Assembly: GCF_017643475.1 (NCBI RefSeq)
Contig: NZ_JAEPNI010000001.1
Coordinates: 372,001-436,000 of the forward strand
Length of the DNA stretch: 64,000 nt
Origin: Maricaulis sp.
GTDB lineage: Bacteria; Pseudomonadota; Alphaproteobacteria; Caulobacterales; Maricaulaceae
Direction of reading: 5' to 3'
Both the position numbers and the translations under genes were made by a program. Under the pieces are notes generated by a model. That model saw only the letters and a list, made by a program, of their open reading frames with translations. It was not told where the DNA came from and searched no databases. This document shows positions 1 through 9,000 of this stretch, in pieces; positions within the stretch are counted from its first letter, which is position 1; the number at the start of each line of letters is the position of its first letter.

Positions 1-211
1 ATTCCAGTACACCCCGGGAGTAGGGTCCACGATCGACATAATCCCCCAACAGGATGATTTCAGCCTCGGAATCGCCCTTGTCCTTGCGGATTTTTGTCAG
101 GAGCCGGGTGAGCAGATCGTGGCGCCCGTGGATATCGCCGATTGCGTAGATCAGCCGGTCACAGCGCGGCATGTTCCGGGCTTTGCCTTGCAGGCCTCCT
201 AAACCGAACAT
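1..211 (-). CDS. Ser/Thr-type metallophosphatase, 5' part
   Basis: This is the N-terminal 70 residues of a calcineurin-like metallophosphoesterase of the bacterial serine/threonine phosphatase type; the 3' part lies outside the window. The metal-binding signatures IGDIHGRHD (about residues 24-32) and LLGDYVDRGP (about 55-64) are the first two of the family's conserved blocks, supplying the Asp, His and Asn/Asp ligands of the dinuclear metal site. The ATG at 211 is chosen because the preceding bases on the minus strand have no in-frame start closer to the motif except a second Met at residue 14, which is also possible. It is transcribed away from the exopolysaccharide cluster, so the 277-bp gap to 489 probably carries divergent promoters. 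Substrate (phosphoprotein or diadenosine tetraphosphate) cannot be told from this fragment. Confidence 0.85.
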   Translation of the reverse strand, partial: MFGLGGLQGKARNMPRCDRLIYAIGDIHGRHDLLTRLLTKIRKDKGDSEAEIILLGDYVDRGPYSRGVLE

Positions 212-329
212 CGCGCTCTCCCCTCACGTGTATGCGCGCATCGTGGCCCGTTTTCCCAACCTGACGCAAGTATGAACGCCGCTGCCGAAAACACGTCTCA
301 TTCCGGTCGAAATCCGATCTCGTTTCGAA

Positions 330-345
330 GTTAACGTCTCTTAAC
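330..345. promoter_or_regulatory. CtrA-like TTAA-N6-TTAAC motif in the 212-488 gap
   Basis: The gap 212-488 between the divergent phosphatase and exopolysaccharide genes has no gene I can support. It contains GTTAACGTCTCTTAAC, two TTAA halves six bases apart, followed by ACCCATTTGGG. In Caulobacterales the cell-cycle regulator CtrA binds TTAA-N7-TTAA and TTAACCAT-type sites, so this is a near match with a spacing one base short. The gap also has a tandem CAGTCGGCTG-like duplication at about 443-464. The assignment is weak. Confidence 0.2.
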
Positions 346-488
346 CCATTTGGGTGAGGTGAGATGAACGGCCAGTTGATACCTTTTCTTAACTTTTTCG
401 GGACGCGCACACGAGCGGGGGCTTTGGGGTGTGTGCACCGACGGCAGTCGGCTGCAGTCGGCTGGTTCTCTGCAAACGGGGGGTAAGC

Positions 489-1433
489 ATGCGCAATTAT
501 TCGCATAACACTCGTCATGAGCTGCTTCGTTATCGCAAGGCATTGACGGTTTCCGCGGCAGCCATGGGCGCCGCCTGCCTGTTTGGTGCTCCGGCCTCTG
601 CCGGCGGTGTCGCGACCGTCGACTGGCTGGCGGATCGTATCAAGACCGTGCTCGAGCAATTGCCGTTGGATTCCGCTGAGTGCGAGATCGAGGCGGCCGT
701 CCAGCGTGTGCTGATCGAGGCCGATGTCGATGGCGAGACCGAGTCCCGCGCCCTTGCCCAGGTTCAGGCCGATGGCGTCTGTGACATGGATGAAGAGTGC
801 GGCATGGTCTTTTATGACGCTCTGACCAATGTCGATCTGCTCCAGCCCGATGATATTGATGGTTATGAGTTCGACAGCGATGTTATCACCAGCTGCGAGG
901 CGCCGGACCCGTGTGCATGGGCGCCTGATTACGTGCCGGAGCCCGAGCCTCAGCCGGAACCAGTGCCAGCGCCCGAGCTGACACCAGAGCCAGCCCCTGA
1001 GCCGGAACTTGAGCCGGAACCCGAACCTGGGCCCGAACCGGAAGTCGTCTTTATACCCGAGCCCGAACCCGAGCCCGAACCCGTACTGGTGACCGAGTTG
1101 CGCGATGTCGTCGACTCGCTGGCCAGAGATGCAACCCAGTGTGAGTATGAGGCCGCCTTGCGGACGGCCCTGCGTACTTCGGGCGCGTCTGCGCCGGAAG
1201 AGCGCCATGCGCTGACTGTCGTGCAGGCAACTGCCGCGCCTGTCGTAGCCATTCGCAATGCCCTGACCTATGTCCGCATCCACCAACCGCGCGGCAATGA
1301 TGGTTATTCATCGGAGACCGGTCTGGGAGATGACGAGATCAATCTGTGTCGTCGTTGGTCGGATCACGAGTGGGGCGGTCGGCGCCCTCGTCCACCGGTC
1401 CCGCCGCCAGGCGGCGGGAACTCGGACTATTGA
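489..1433 (+). CDS. Secreted protein with duplicated Cys-containing domain and Pro-Glu linker
   Basis: I do not recognise a named family. The ATG at 489 has a purine-rich GGGGGG ribosome site just upstream and gives a 314-residue protein with an N-terminal signal peptide ending near APASA (about residue 38). Two alpha-helical-looking modules resemble each other: one around Cys65 ([14 protein letters not shown], then ALAQVQADG) and one around Cys218 ([14 protein letters not shown], then ALTVVQATA). They are joined by an acidic PEPEP-type linker at about residues 150-199, typical of segments that span the periplasm or cell wall. The tail is Pro/Gly-rich. It is the first gene of the exopolysaccharide cluster, 48 bp ahead of an outer-membrane beta-barrel gene, so a periplasmic or envelope role in polymer export is a reasonable inference, not a demonstrated one. 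Confidence 0.75.
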   Translation: MRNYSHNTRHELLRYRKALTVSAAAMGAACLFGAPASAGGVATVDWLADRIKTVLEQLPLDSAECEIEAAVQRVLIEADVDGETESRALAQVQADGVCDMDEECGMVFYDALTNVDLLQPDDIDGYEFDSDVITSCEAPDPCAWAPDYVPEPEPQPEPVPAPELTPEPAPEPELEPEPEPGPEPEVVFIPEPEPEPEPVLVTELRDVVDSLARDATQCEYEAALRTALRTSGASAPEERHALTVVQATAAPVVAIRNALTYVRIHQPRGNDGYSSETGLGDDEINLCRRWSDHEWGGRRPRPPVPPPGGGNSDY

Positions 1434-1481
1434 TATGCTAAAAGCGTATTCGGTGCTCAGGAAACAACCAGGGGGAGAACC

Positions 1482-2765
1482 ATGAAGTACGGATTTTTCG
1501 CAGTCGCGTTGCCCAGCGCTTTGGCAGGCCTTGTGCTGCCCGAAACAGCCTTTGCCCATGACCCGACCGAGGAAGGAAACTTCTTCCGTGCGCGCAATGC
1601 CAGTGTCATGGGGCGTTCACGCCCCGATTTTAAATCCGAGGGCGTCCAGTACGGCGCCTGGATCTTTGATCCCGAGCTGACGCTGGGCGTTGATTTCAAC
1701 GACAACATCTTCGCGGCTTCGACCGGCGAGGAATCCGATACGATCTGGATTATAAATCCGACGATTGATGTCGAGACCACCTGGTCACGTCATGGGCTGC
1801 GCGGCTGGGCCCATGGGCTCAAGCGCGAATTCAATGATTTCTCCGACGAGAGCAGCTGGACGACCGATATCGGTCTGGCAGGACATGTCGATCTGACGCG
1901 CAGCGTCCTGTTCGAGGCCGGGTATGGCGCTGCCGAGCTGGTTGAGCCCCGCACGGCGGCCGGCGCTGCGTCCATCGCGGCAAAGCCGGTTGAATACAAC
2001 ACCACCAACTGGTGGGTTGGTGGCCAGGCTGATTTCGGCCGGACGCGGGTCATCCTGCGGCGCGACCAGTCGAACTTCAACTTCGATGATGCCGCGCTGA
2101 TCGGCGGTGGTTTCGCCGACCAGGATTTCCGTGATCGCGACGAGACAATCTACACGATCCGCGGCGATTACGCGGTGTCGCCCTTTACCTCCGTTTTCGC
2201 GCGTTACCGCAAGAATGAGCGCGATTACGATCTCGCGCCACCAGCGGTCGCGAGCAATCGTGACTCCGACGGTTACATGATCGATGTCGGTGCCGATTTT
2301 GATATTGGCGGTGTGGCGCGTGGTGTTATCGGCGTTGGTTTCAACGAGCAGACTTATGACGATCCCGCTCAGGGCAAGCTCGACGGGTGGGGTCTGGATG
2401 GCTTGGTTGAATGGTATCCGACCGAGTTGACGACGGTAACAGTTCGCGGCTCGCGTCACATCGAGGACGCGCCTTTCGAGGCAAGTGGTGGTTTCACCTC
2501 GGAAACCTATGCGGCGCGTGTGGACCATGAATTGCTGCGCAATCTGGTCCTGTCCGCAGAGGTTGAGCGGTCCGAACATGATTTCCTGGGCATCGACCGT
2601 GTCGATGAGCGCTGGTCGGCTTCGGCCGGCGCGACCTGGTATGTCAATCGCAATTTGGGTGTCGAGGCATCCTTCACACGGATTGACCAGGAGTCCTCTG
2701 GCGCGTTCCCGGGGCAGGATTTCGAACAGAACGTAATTGGGTTGAGGGTGGTGCTGAGACCGTAG
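1482..2765 (+). CDS. Outer-membrane beta-barrel protein of exopolysaccharide cluster
   Basis: This 427-residue protein begins with a signal peptide (cleavage near TAFAHD, about residue 25) and then consists of alternating amphipathic strands rich in aromatic and charged residues, closing with LRVVLRP. That pattern matches the outer-membrane beta-barrel family (BBP2_2-like) often encoded beside Wzx/Wzy-type polysaccharide export genes. The ribosome site GGGGGAGAACC precedes the ATG at 1482. Its place between the Pro-Glu protein and the Wzc-like kinase suggests it forms or assists an outer-membrane port for the polymer. It is not a Wza/OPX lipoprotein: there is no lipobox and no SLBB-like region. 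Function beyond barrel formation is inferred from context. Confidence 0.75.
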   Translation: MKYGFFAVALPSALAGLVLPETAFAHDPTEEGNFFRARNASVMGRSRPDFKSEGVQYGAWIFDPELTLGVDFNDNIFAASTGEESDTIWIINPTIDVETTWSRHGLRGWAHGLKREFNDFSDESSWTTDIGLAGHVDLTRSVLFEAGYGAAELVEPRTAAGAASIAAKPVEYNTTNWWVGGQADFGRTRVILRRDQSNFNFDDAALIGGGFADQDFRDRDETIYTIRGDYAVSPFTSVFARYRKNERDYDLAPPAVASNRDSDGYMIDVGADFDIGGVARGVIGVGFNEQTYDDPAQGKLDGWGLDGLVEWYPTELTTVTVRGSRHIEDAPFEASGGFTSETYAARVDHELLRNLVLSAEVERSEHDFLGIDRVDERWSASAGATWYVNRNLGVEASFTRIDQESSGAFPGQDFEQNVIGLRVVLRP

Positions 2766-2789
2766 TTCATCCTGGCGTCATGCCCGGTG

Positions 2790-2807
2790 TGTTCATCTAG
2801 GTGAACA
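2790..2807. promoter_or_regulatory. Near-perfect 18-bp palindrome upstream of the Wzc-like gene
   Basis: TGTTCATCTAGGTGAACA is palindromic except for one base pair and lies about 35 bp before the Wzc-like start. It may be an operator for the downstream half of the exopolysaccharide operon or a weak transcript hairpin after the beta-barrel gene. No T-run follows, so it is not a standard terminator. Confidence 0.3.
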
Positions 2808-2840
2808 TGAAACGGTCACAGCGAGTATTTGAGCAGTGTT

Positions 2841-5072
2841 ATGGACAGGATGTACGCAGCAGCGGATGCACAAAACGAAGATCTGATTGATTTTCTGGGC
2901 ATCATCAACATCGTCAAGAGACGCCTCTGGACCCTTGTGGGGGTGGCTGTGCTCGTCCTGGCCGCGACGGTGGTCTTCACCGCTCGCTCAACGCCGCTTT
3001 ATACTGCAACCGCCCAGGTCGCCCTGGATGTCCAGCAGGCGCAGGTCGTCGATTTCGACGCGGTGCTTGCTGGAAGTCCTCCTGATTCCGCTACGGTTGA
3101 CACCGAGGTTGAAGTCCTGCGCAGCCGCTCCCTGGCTGGCGCGATCGTTGATCGCATGGGCTTGATGGGTGTCAGCGAGTTCAATCCGCAGTTGCGCGAT
3201 CCGGGCATGATGGACCAGCTGCGGAGCTCGGTTGTTCGTCTCGCCAACGCCATGATGCCGACCCAGGCTATCGGCGCAGCATCAACGGCGACGGTTGATC
3301 CGGAAATTGCTCGCGACCGCGTGGTCAGCGAGCTCCTGTCCAGCCTGCATGTCGAGCGCAGCGGTGTCTCCTATCTGATCGATGTCAGTGTGACGTCCGC
3401 CAATCCGCGCCTTGCCCGGGAAATCGCCAACATCTATGTCGACCAGTATCTGGTCGCCCAGCTTGAAGAGAAATTTGCCGCAACGCAGCGTGCCAATGAG
3501 TGGCTAAACGGTCGTGTCGAGACGCTGCGCGATGATGTGCGGCAAAAAGAGGCAGCCGTTGCGAGCTTCCGTGAGGAAGCGGGCCTGCTGGATGCTGGCG
3601 GTGCGACGCTGACCGAGCAACAAATCTCAGACGTCAACGCCCAGCTGGTTATGCAGCGTGCCGCCCTGGCAGAAGCCCAGGCGCGCCTGGGCACGGTCCA
3701 GCGAGAGGTTGACCGAGGAGCCAGTGCGGAAACCATTTCCGAGGCGCTGCAGTCGGAAGTCATCCGTGATCTGCGCAGCGCCCATGCAGACGCGATCCGT
3801 CGTCGTGGTGATCTGAGTACGCGTTATGGTCCGCGTCACCCGCAAATGCAGACGATCAACCAGGAGATCGAGGACCTCTCCAGCCAGATTTCCCTCGAGG
3901 TCGATCGCATCGTTGCCAGCCTCTCCAACGAGGTGGCTGTGGCGCGTGGCCGGGTGAATTCCCTGGAAGGAAGCCTGGCTCGCCTGCGTGACGAGCTGGG
4001 AGACAATTACGCGTCTGTTGTTCGCCTGCAGGAGCTGGAGCGCGAGGCTGACGCCAGCCGCACGCTCTTCCAGTCCATCCTGGCGCGTTTCCAGCAAACC
4101 TCCGAACAGGAATCCCTGGCCCAGTCCGATGCACGTGTGATTTCGCAGGCCGAATTGCCGACGGCGCCGAGCTCACCGAACCTGAAGCTGAACCTGGCTC
4201 TCGGCGCGGCCATGGGGCTGGCTGCTGGTCTGGCCGTGATTTTCCTGATCGAGATGCTGACCAATGTCCTGTTCCTGGATCGGGATGTCGAGAACAAGCT
4301 GGGTCTGCCACATATCGCGTCTGTTCCGATGCTGCGCTTCAACTTGCTGTCGCCGCTGACGGTGGGTGCGCGTACGCCGGGTCAATACCTGGTCAAGAAG
4401 CCGCTTTCCGGTTTCGCCGAAAGCATTCGCTCGATCCGGTCGACGATTTCCCTGTCGGATGAACCGGGCAAGAACAAGGTCGTTGCCATTACGTCGGCAG
4501 TTCCGGGGGAAGGCAAGACGACGAGCTCTGTGTGTCTGGGCCGGATCTCCGCCATGGCGGGTAGCAAGACGCTGGTCATCGATTGCGATATTCGTCGTCG
4601 TCGCTTGTCTCATGCCCTGGCCGGGCGCGCCGGCAATGGCTGGCTGGACAGTCTTATGGGGGCGGGCGATTTCAAGACGGCTGTGCACAAGGATAACAAA
4701 ACCGATCTGGATATCCTGCCGGCTGGCAAGTCGCGCACGACGACCAAGGACGTTTTCGGAACCAAGGCCTTTGCCGAACTGATCGCCTGGGCCAAGCAGG
4801 AATATGATCTGGTTGTACTCGATTGCCCACCGGTCCTGGCCGTGGCCGAGACCATGATTATCTCCAGCCGTGCTGATGCCGTCATCGTCAACGCCCTTTG
4901 GGGCGAGACCCGCGCGCCGGTCGTCAAGAACGCCATTGCAACGCTTGGCAAGGCTCGCGCCAACATCATTGGTGTCGTGCTGACGGGGGTGAACTTGAAG
5001 AAGCAGTCGCGTTACGGCGATGCGAGTTACGGGGCCTATTACCAGGCCTATCGGAAATACTACGCGGAGTAG
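2841..5072 (+). CDS. Wzc-like polysaccharide co-polymerase / BY-type tyrosine kinase
   Basis: The 743-residue inner-membrane protein controls chain length and export of surface polysaccharide and autophosphorylates on tyrosine. A Wzz domain follows the first membrane helix (about residues 33-53); a long coiled-coil periplasmic region (about 205-420) leads to the second helix (about 450-475). The cytoplasmic kinase has Walker A PGEGKTT (about 555), Walker A' LVIDCDIRRRR (about 578) and Walker B LVVLDCPP (about 657). The C-terminus carries seven tyrosines in the last 19 residues, the usual phosphorylation cluster. The ATG at 2841 is used; an in-frame TTG at 2829 is an alternative, and neither has a strong ribosome site. 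It is followed 41 bp later by the priming glycosyltransferase. Confidence 0.93.
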   Translation: MDRMYAAADAQNEDLIDFLGIINIVKRRLWTLVGVAVLVLAATVVFTARSTPLYTATAQVALDVQQAQVVDFDAVLAGSPPDSATVDTEVEVLRSRSLAGAIVDRMGLMGVSEFNPQLRDPGMMDQLRSSVVRLANAMMPTQAIGAASTATVDPEIARDRVVSELLSSLHVERSGVSYLIDVSVTSANPRLAREIANIYVDQYLVAQLEEKFAATQRANEWLNGRVETLRDDVRQKEAAVASFREEAGLLDAGGATLTEQQISDVNAQLVMQRAALAEAQARLGTVQREVDRGASAETISEALQSEVIRDLRSAHADAIRRRGDLSTRYGPRHPQMQTINQEIEDLSSQISLEVDRIVASLSNEVAVARGRVNSLEGSLARLRDELGDNYASVVRLQELEREADASRTLFQSILARFQQTSEQESLAQSDARVISQAELPTAPSSPNLKLNLALGAAMGLAAGLAVIFLIEMLTNVLFLDRDVENKLGLPHIASVPMLRFNLLSPLTVGARTPGQYLVKKPLSGFAESIRSIRSTISLSDEPGKNKVVAITSAVPGEGKTTSSVCLGRISAMAGSKTLVIDCDIRRRRLSHALAGRAGNGWLDSLMGAGDFKTAVHKDNKTDLDILPAGKSRTTTKDVFGTKAFAELIAWAKQEYDLVVLDCPPVLAVAETMIISSRADAVIVNALWGETRAPVVKNAIATLGKARANIIGVVLTGVNLKKQSRYGDASYGAYYQAYRKYYAE

Positions 5073-5113
5073 CCGACTGCGTAACAGGCGTGGTGGCTGA
5101 AACGGGGGTTAAA

Positions 5114-5881
5114 GTGTACGAGAGACGCGGAAATGAAAGAGGCATGGATCTGGCGGAGACGATCTCCGAACGGATGTCCTATGATCTCGATATTCCCGTC
5201 TACGGCGCCGGTGCCTCGCGTGAGGATGTTGCGGACATCGACCGCCGTCCGGCCAACAGCCGCTTCAAGCGTTTTGTCGACCTGGCCCTCTCCATTCCCG
5301 CCCTGATTGTTTTGGCACCTTTGCTGGCTCTGGTGGCGTTAGTCATCTGGTGCGCGGATGGGGGCGCGCCGGTCTTTGTTCAGCAGCGCCTGGGTCATAA
5401 AGGCAAGGCCTTCCGCTTCTACAAGTTCCGCTCCATGCGGGTCGATGCGGAGGCGCGTCTGGAACAGCTGCTGCGGGATGATGCCAGGGCTGCGCGCGAA
5501 TGGGCTGAAACCCGCAAGCTGCGCCACGATCCACGTATCACCGCCTTCGGTGAGTTCATTCGTACCTGGAGCATTGACGAGTTGCCTCAGCTGATCAATG
5601 TCGTGCGGGGAGACATGTCACTCGTCGGTCCGCGGCCGATCGTCCACGCGTCGGGCACCGAGCTGGATGATACCCAGCTCTATGGCAGCGATATTGCCTT
5701 CTACAAGATGGCCCGCCCCGGGTTGACTGGCCTGTGGCAGGTGTCTGGCCGCGCTGAAACGGATTTCTCGGACCGGGTGGCGATGGATATTCAGTATGTT
5801 CGCCAATGGTCTGCGGCCTTGGACATCGAGATCGCTCTGAAAACCATTCCGGCGGTGTTGCTCCGTCGCGGTGCTCACTAG
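5114..5881 (+). CDS. Undecaprenyl-phosphate sugar-1-phosphate transferase (WbaP/ExoY-like)
   Basis: This is the priming enzyme that moves a sugar-1-phosphate from a nucleotide sugar to undecaprenyl phosphate at the inner membrane, starting the exopolysaccharide repeat unit. A membrane helix (about residues 61-88) is followed by the bacterial sugar-transferase domain with QQRLGHKGKAFRFYKFRSM, SIDELPQLINVVRGDMSLVG and the closing block ARPGLTGLWQVSGR. At about 255 residues it is the short ExoY-like form without the extra N-terminal helices of full WbaP/WcaJ. GTG at 5114 is preferred because GGGGG sits six bases ahead; ATG at 5144 is the alternative and has poor spacing. Polymerase and flippase genes are not in the window, so the rest of the pathway is elsewhere. 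Confidence 0.92.
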   Translation: MYERRGNERGMDLAETISERMSYDLDIPVYGAGASREDVADIDRRPANSRFKRFVDLALSIPALIVLAPLLALVALVIWCADGGAPVFVQQRLGHKGKAFRFYKFRSMRVDAEARLEQLLRDDARAAREWAETRKLRHDPRITAFGEFIRTWSIDELPQLINVVRGDMSLVGPRPIVHASGTELDDTQLYGSDIAFYKMARPGLTGLWQVSGRAETDFSDRVAMDIQYVRQWSAALDIEIALKTIPAVLLRRGAH

Positions 5882-5894
5882 ATGAATCATAAAT

Positions 5895-5917
5895 AAATCA
5901 ATGTCTTGATGTGATTT
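5895..5917 (+). terminator. Weak intrinsic terminator after the sugar-transferase gene
   Basis: A small hairpin with arms AAATCA and TGATTT (alternatively ATCAA-TGTC-TTGAT) is followed by a run of seven T residues. It lies 13 bp after the sugar-transferase stop and would separate the exopolysaccharide operon from the autotransporter gene. The stem is short, so readthrough is likely. Confidence 0.35.
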
Positions 5918-6003
5918 TTTTGGAGGTGTGGCCAAGTGGCCGCATTGACGAATTTCCTTGGTTTGATGCTGGTATTCGTGCTTAGATCTGACCCATGAGG
6001 GGT

Positions 6004-6021
6004 GTCCGCCTGTTGGCGGAC
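6004..6021 (+). other. Leader hairpin ahead of the giant autotransporter
   Basis: GTCCGCC-TGTT-GGCGGAC forms a perfect 7-bp stem with a 4-base loop about 40 bp before the GTG start and about 25 bp ahead of the GGGGGA ribosome site. It could stabilise the long message or tune its translation. There is no T-run, so it is not a terminator. Confidence 0.3.
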
Positions 6022-6059
6022 GCGTAGTGTTGGCGCCCTGCGCCACGGGGGAGAATCAA

Positions 6060-9000
6060 GTGTCCAAGGAAAACCGCGTTTCGACCGGCCGCGCGCGCGC
6101 CGTTTCTCGTTTGCTTCTGGGTACTTCCATGCACGCGATGGGCATAGCGCTCGCGGGCCTTGGCGCGGCGGCAGTCTTGGCGCCGGCTGCACAGGCGCAG
6201 TCCGTCGGTGACCCGGTCACCAACCCCCTCACGGGTGCGACCGAGACAATCGAGGCCGTGCTGGGCTCCAACGTCGTGATGACCAGCAATTACAACATCA
6301 TCATCATCGCGACCGCGACGGGCCAGACGATTGTCGACCCGACGGCGACTTCGGATACAGCCGGCAGCGCCACGACCTACACCGTCACGGCCATCAACAC
6401 GAATGCCGGCGGTGACGTCATTTCCTTCACCGCCGAGGATTCTGGCGGCAATTCGGTTTCTTTCGCCTCTGTTACCTCTCGTAGTGGCGATGTGTCCGGT
6501 GCGTCCTCGGGCATTGCAGGTGCACCCGGTTCCCCCGCCGGCGCAGTCAACCCGGCCATCCCGGCAGGCAATACCAATGTCTTCACGGATCGGCAGCGCG
6601 GTTCCGACGGCTCGGATGGCGATGATGCCTGGGGTGCACGTATCTGCATCATCAAGTGCTTCACGATCGGCGCGAATGGCGATCCGGGTGAGGATGGGGG
6701 TGACGGCCCTGACGTCGTTCATACGCTCACTGCCGGTAACAACGGCAATATCGACTCGATCAGCAATGATCTGCCTGGCATCAGCGTGGTCTCGATCGGC
6801 GGCGATGGCGGTCAGGGTGGCGACGCCTATGGTTTCGGCTTTCAAGGTTACGAGGGCGGCGAAGGCGGTGTTGGCGGCCTGGTCGATCTGACCAGCTATG
6901 TCGATGTCACCACGTCCGGCATCAACTCCCACGGCATATTTGCCATGAGCCGCGCCGGTCGCGGCGGTGATGGCGGTTCCGGCTTCATCTGGTCGGATGG
7001 TGGTTCATCCGGCGAAGCGGCCGAAGGCGGCATTGTCAATGTTGCCAACCATGGCGCGATCAGCACCACCGGCGATGGCGCGGTAGGCATCATGGCCATG
7101 TCGATGGGTGGCGCATCGGGCGATGCCGGCGACAGTTTCGGAATTGTTGGCGATGCCGACAGTGGCAGCACGGGCGGTAATGGTGCCTCAGTCACGGTCG
7201 ATAATCACGGCTCCATCATCACGACCGGTGTTGGGGCTGATGGTATTTTCGCGCAAAGCCTGGGCGGGTCCGGCGGTAACTCCGGTTCCTCTGGTGGTAT
7301 TGTCGCCTTTGGTGGTGGCGGTGGCGGTGCCGGTAATGGCGGCGAGGTCACGGTTACCAACCAGTCCGGCGCGACCATCACCACGCGCGGCGACGAATCC
7401 GTAGGTATCACCGCCCAGTCCATTGGCGGCGGTGGTGGCCGCAGCGGTGCGTCCAGTGGTGTTGTGGCCCTGGGTTCAAGCTCAGGCGCCGGCGGCGATG
7501 GCGATACCGTTCGTGTTTACAATTATGGTTCTATCTCGACCGGCTCCGATACCCAGAGCAATCTCGGCATTACCGGTGATCGAGCGCACGGCATCCTGGC
7601 CCAGTCAATCGGTGGGGGCGGTGGTTCCGCACGCGGCACGGGCGGCCTTGTGGCCGTTGGTGGTGGTGGCGGCTCCGGCGGTGCGGCCAGTAATGTATAT
7701 GTTCACAATGACGGTCTGATCACGACGATGGGTGAGGGTGCGATGGGCATCCTCATTCAGTCCATCGGCGGCGGTGGCGGCAACGGTTCGAGCTCCGGCG
7801 GAATTGCGGCCATCGGCGGCACCGGTGCGGGCGGTGGTTCTGCTTCAGGTGTCTATGTCACCGGTACGGGCACGATTTCGACGACCGGCGTTGATGCACA
7901 CGGTGTCCTGGCGCAGGCCATCGGTGGTGGCGGCGGTAATGGCGGCACCAGCGGTGGTATCGTTGCCGTGGGCGGCAGCGGTGATGATGGCGGTGATGGC
8001 GGTATCGTGAATGTTGCCATGGGCAGTGTCCTCACCGAGGGCGACCGGTCTTTTGGCATCCTCGCCCAGTCGATTGGCGGTGGCGGCGGTAACGGCGCCG
8101 CGGGCGGCGGAATTGTCGGTATTGGTGGCTCCGGCACGGGCGGCGGCCTGGGCAATACGGTCACTGTAACGACGTCAGGTCTGATCCAGACGCAGGGCTT
8201 CGGAGCAACCGGTATTGTCGCCCAGTCGATCGGCGGCGGCGGTGGTAATGGCGGTGCGGGCGGTGGCATCGTCGCGGTCGGCGGTGGTGGCGGTACGGGC
8301 AACCACTCCAATACCGTCACGGTGAACGCCAATGGCAATATCCTGACGACCGGAGAAAACTCCGGCGCCATCCTCGCCCAGTCCGTTGGCGGCGGCGGCG
8401 GTAATGGTGGCAGCGCTGTCTCAGGCGGCCTTTTTGCCAGCGTTGCCATCGGCGGCAATGGTGGCGCAGGCGGTGATGGTGGCAGGGTCTCTGTCAATAC
8501 CGGTGCCGGCTCTGTGATCGAGACGCGTGAAAACGGATCGACGGGTATTTTCGGTCAGTCGGTCGGCGGTGGTGGCGGTAATGGCGGCTATTCCGTATCC
8601 GGGTCCATTGGTTTGTTCGGGTCTGTTTCCGTTGCCGTCGGTGGTGATGGCGCGACGGGTGGCGACGGCGGTGTCGTCAGCATGGATATCGACGGGTCGG
8701 TCCTGACATTTGGTGACAATGCGCACGCCATTCTCGCCCAGTCCGTGGGCGGCGGCGGCGGTAATGGTGGCCAGAGTTTTGCCGGGTCGGTCAGTGCCGG
8801 GCTGGGCGCTTCGGCGTCTGTATCCGTTGCGGTCGGCGGCGATGCGGGGTCGGGCGGCGACGGTGACCATGTCATTGTCTACACGTCCGACACGATCCAG
8901 ACGAGCGGCAATAACTCCTCCGGTTTGCTGGCGCAATCTATCGGCGGCGGCGGTGGTAATGGCGGCTGGACCGGTACGGCGACGCTGGCCATTTCCGATG

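Noticed and set aside
159..1286. Long minus-strand frame opposite the Pro-Glu protein
   Set aside because: Low-complexity Gly/Arg/Phe translation; the plus-strand gene has a signal peptide, ribosome site and operon context.
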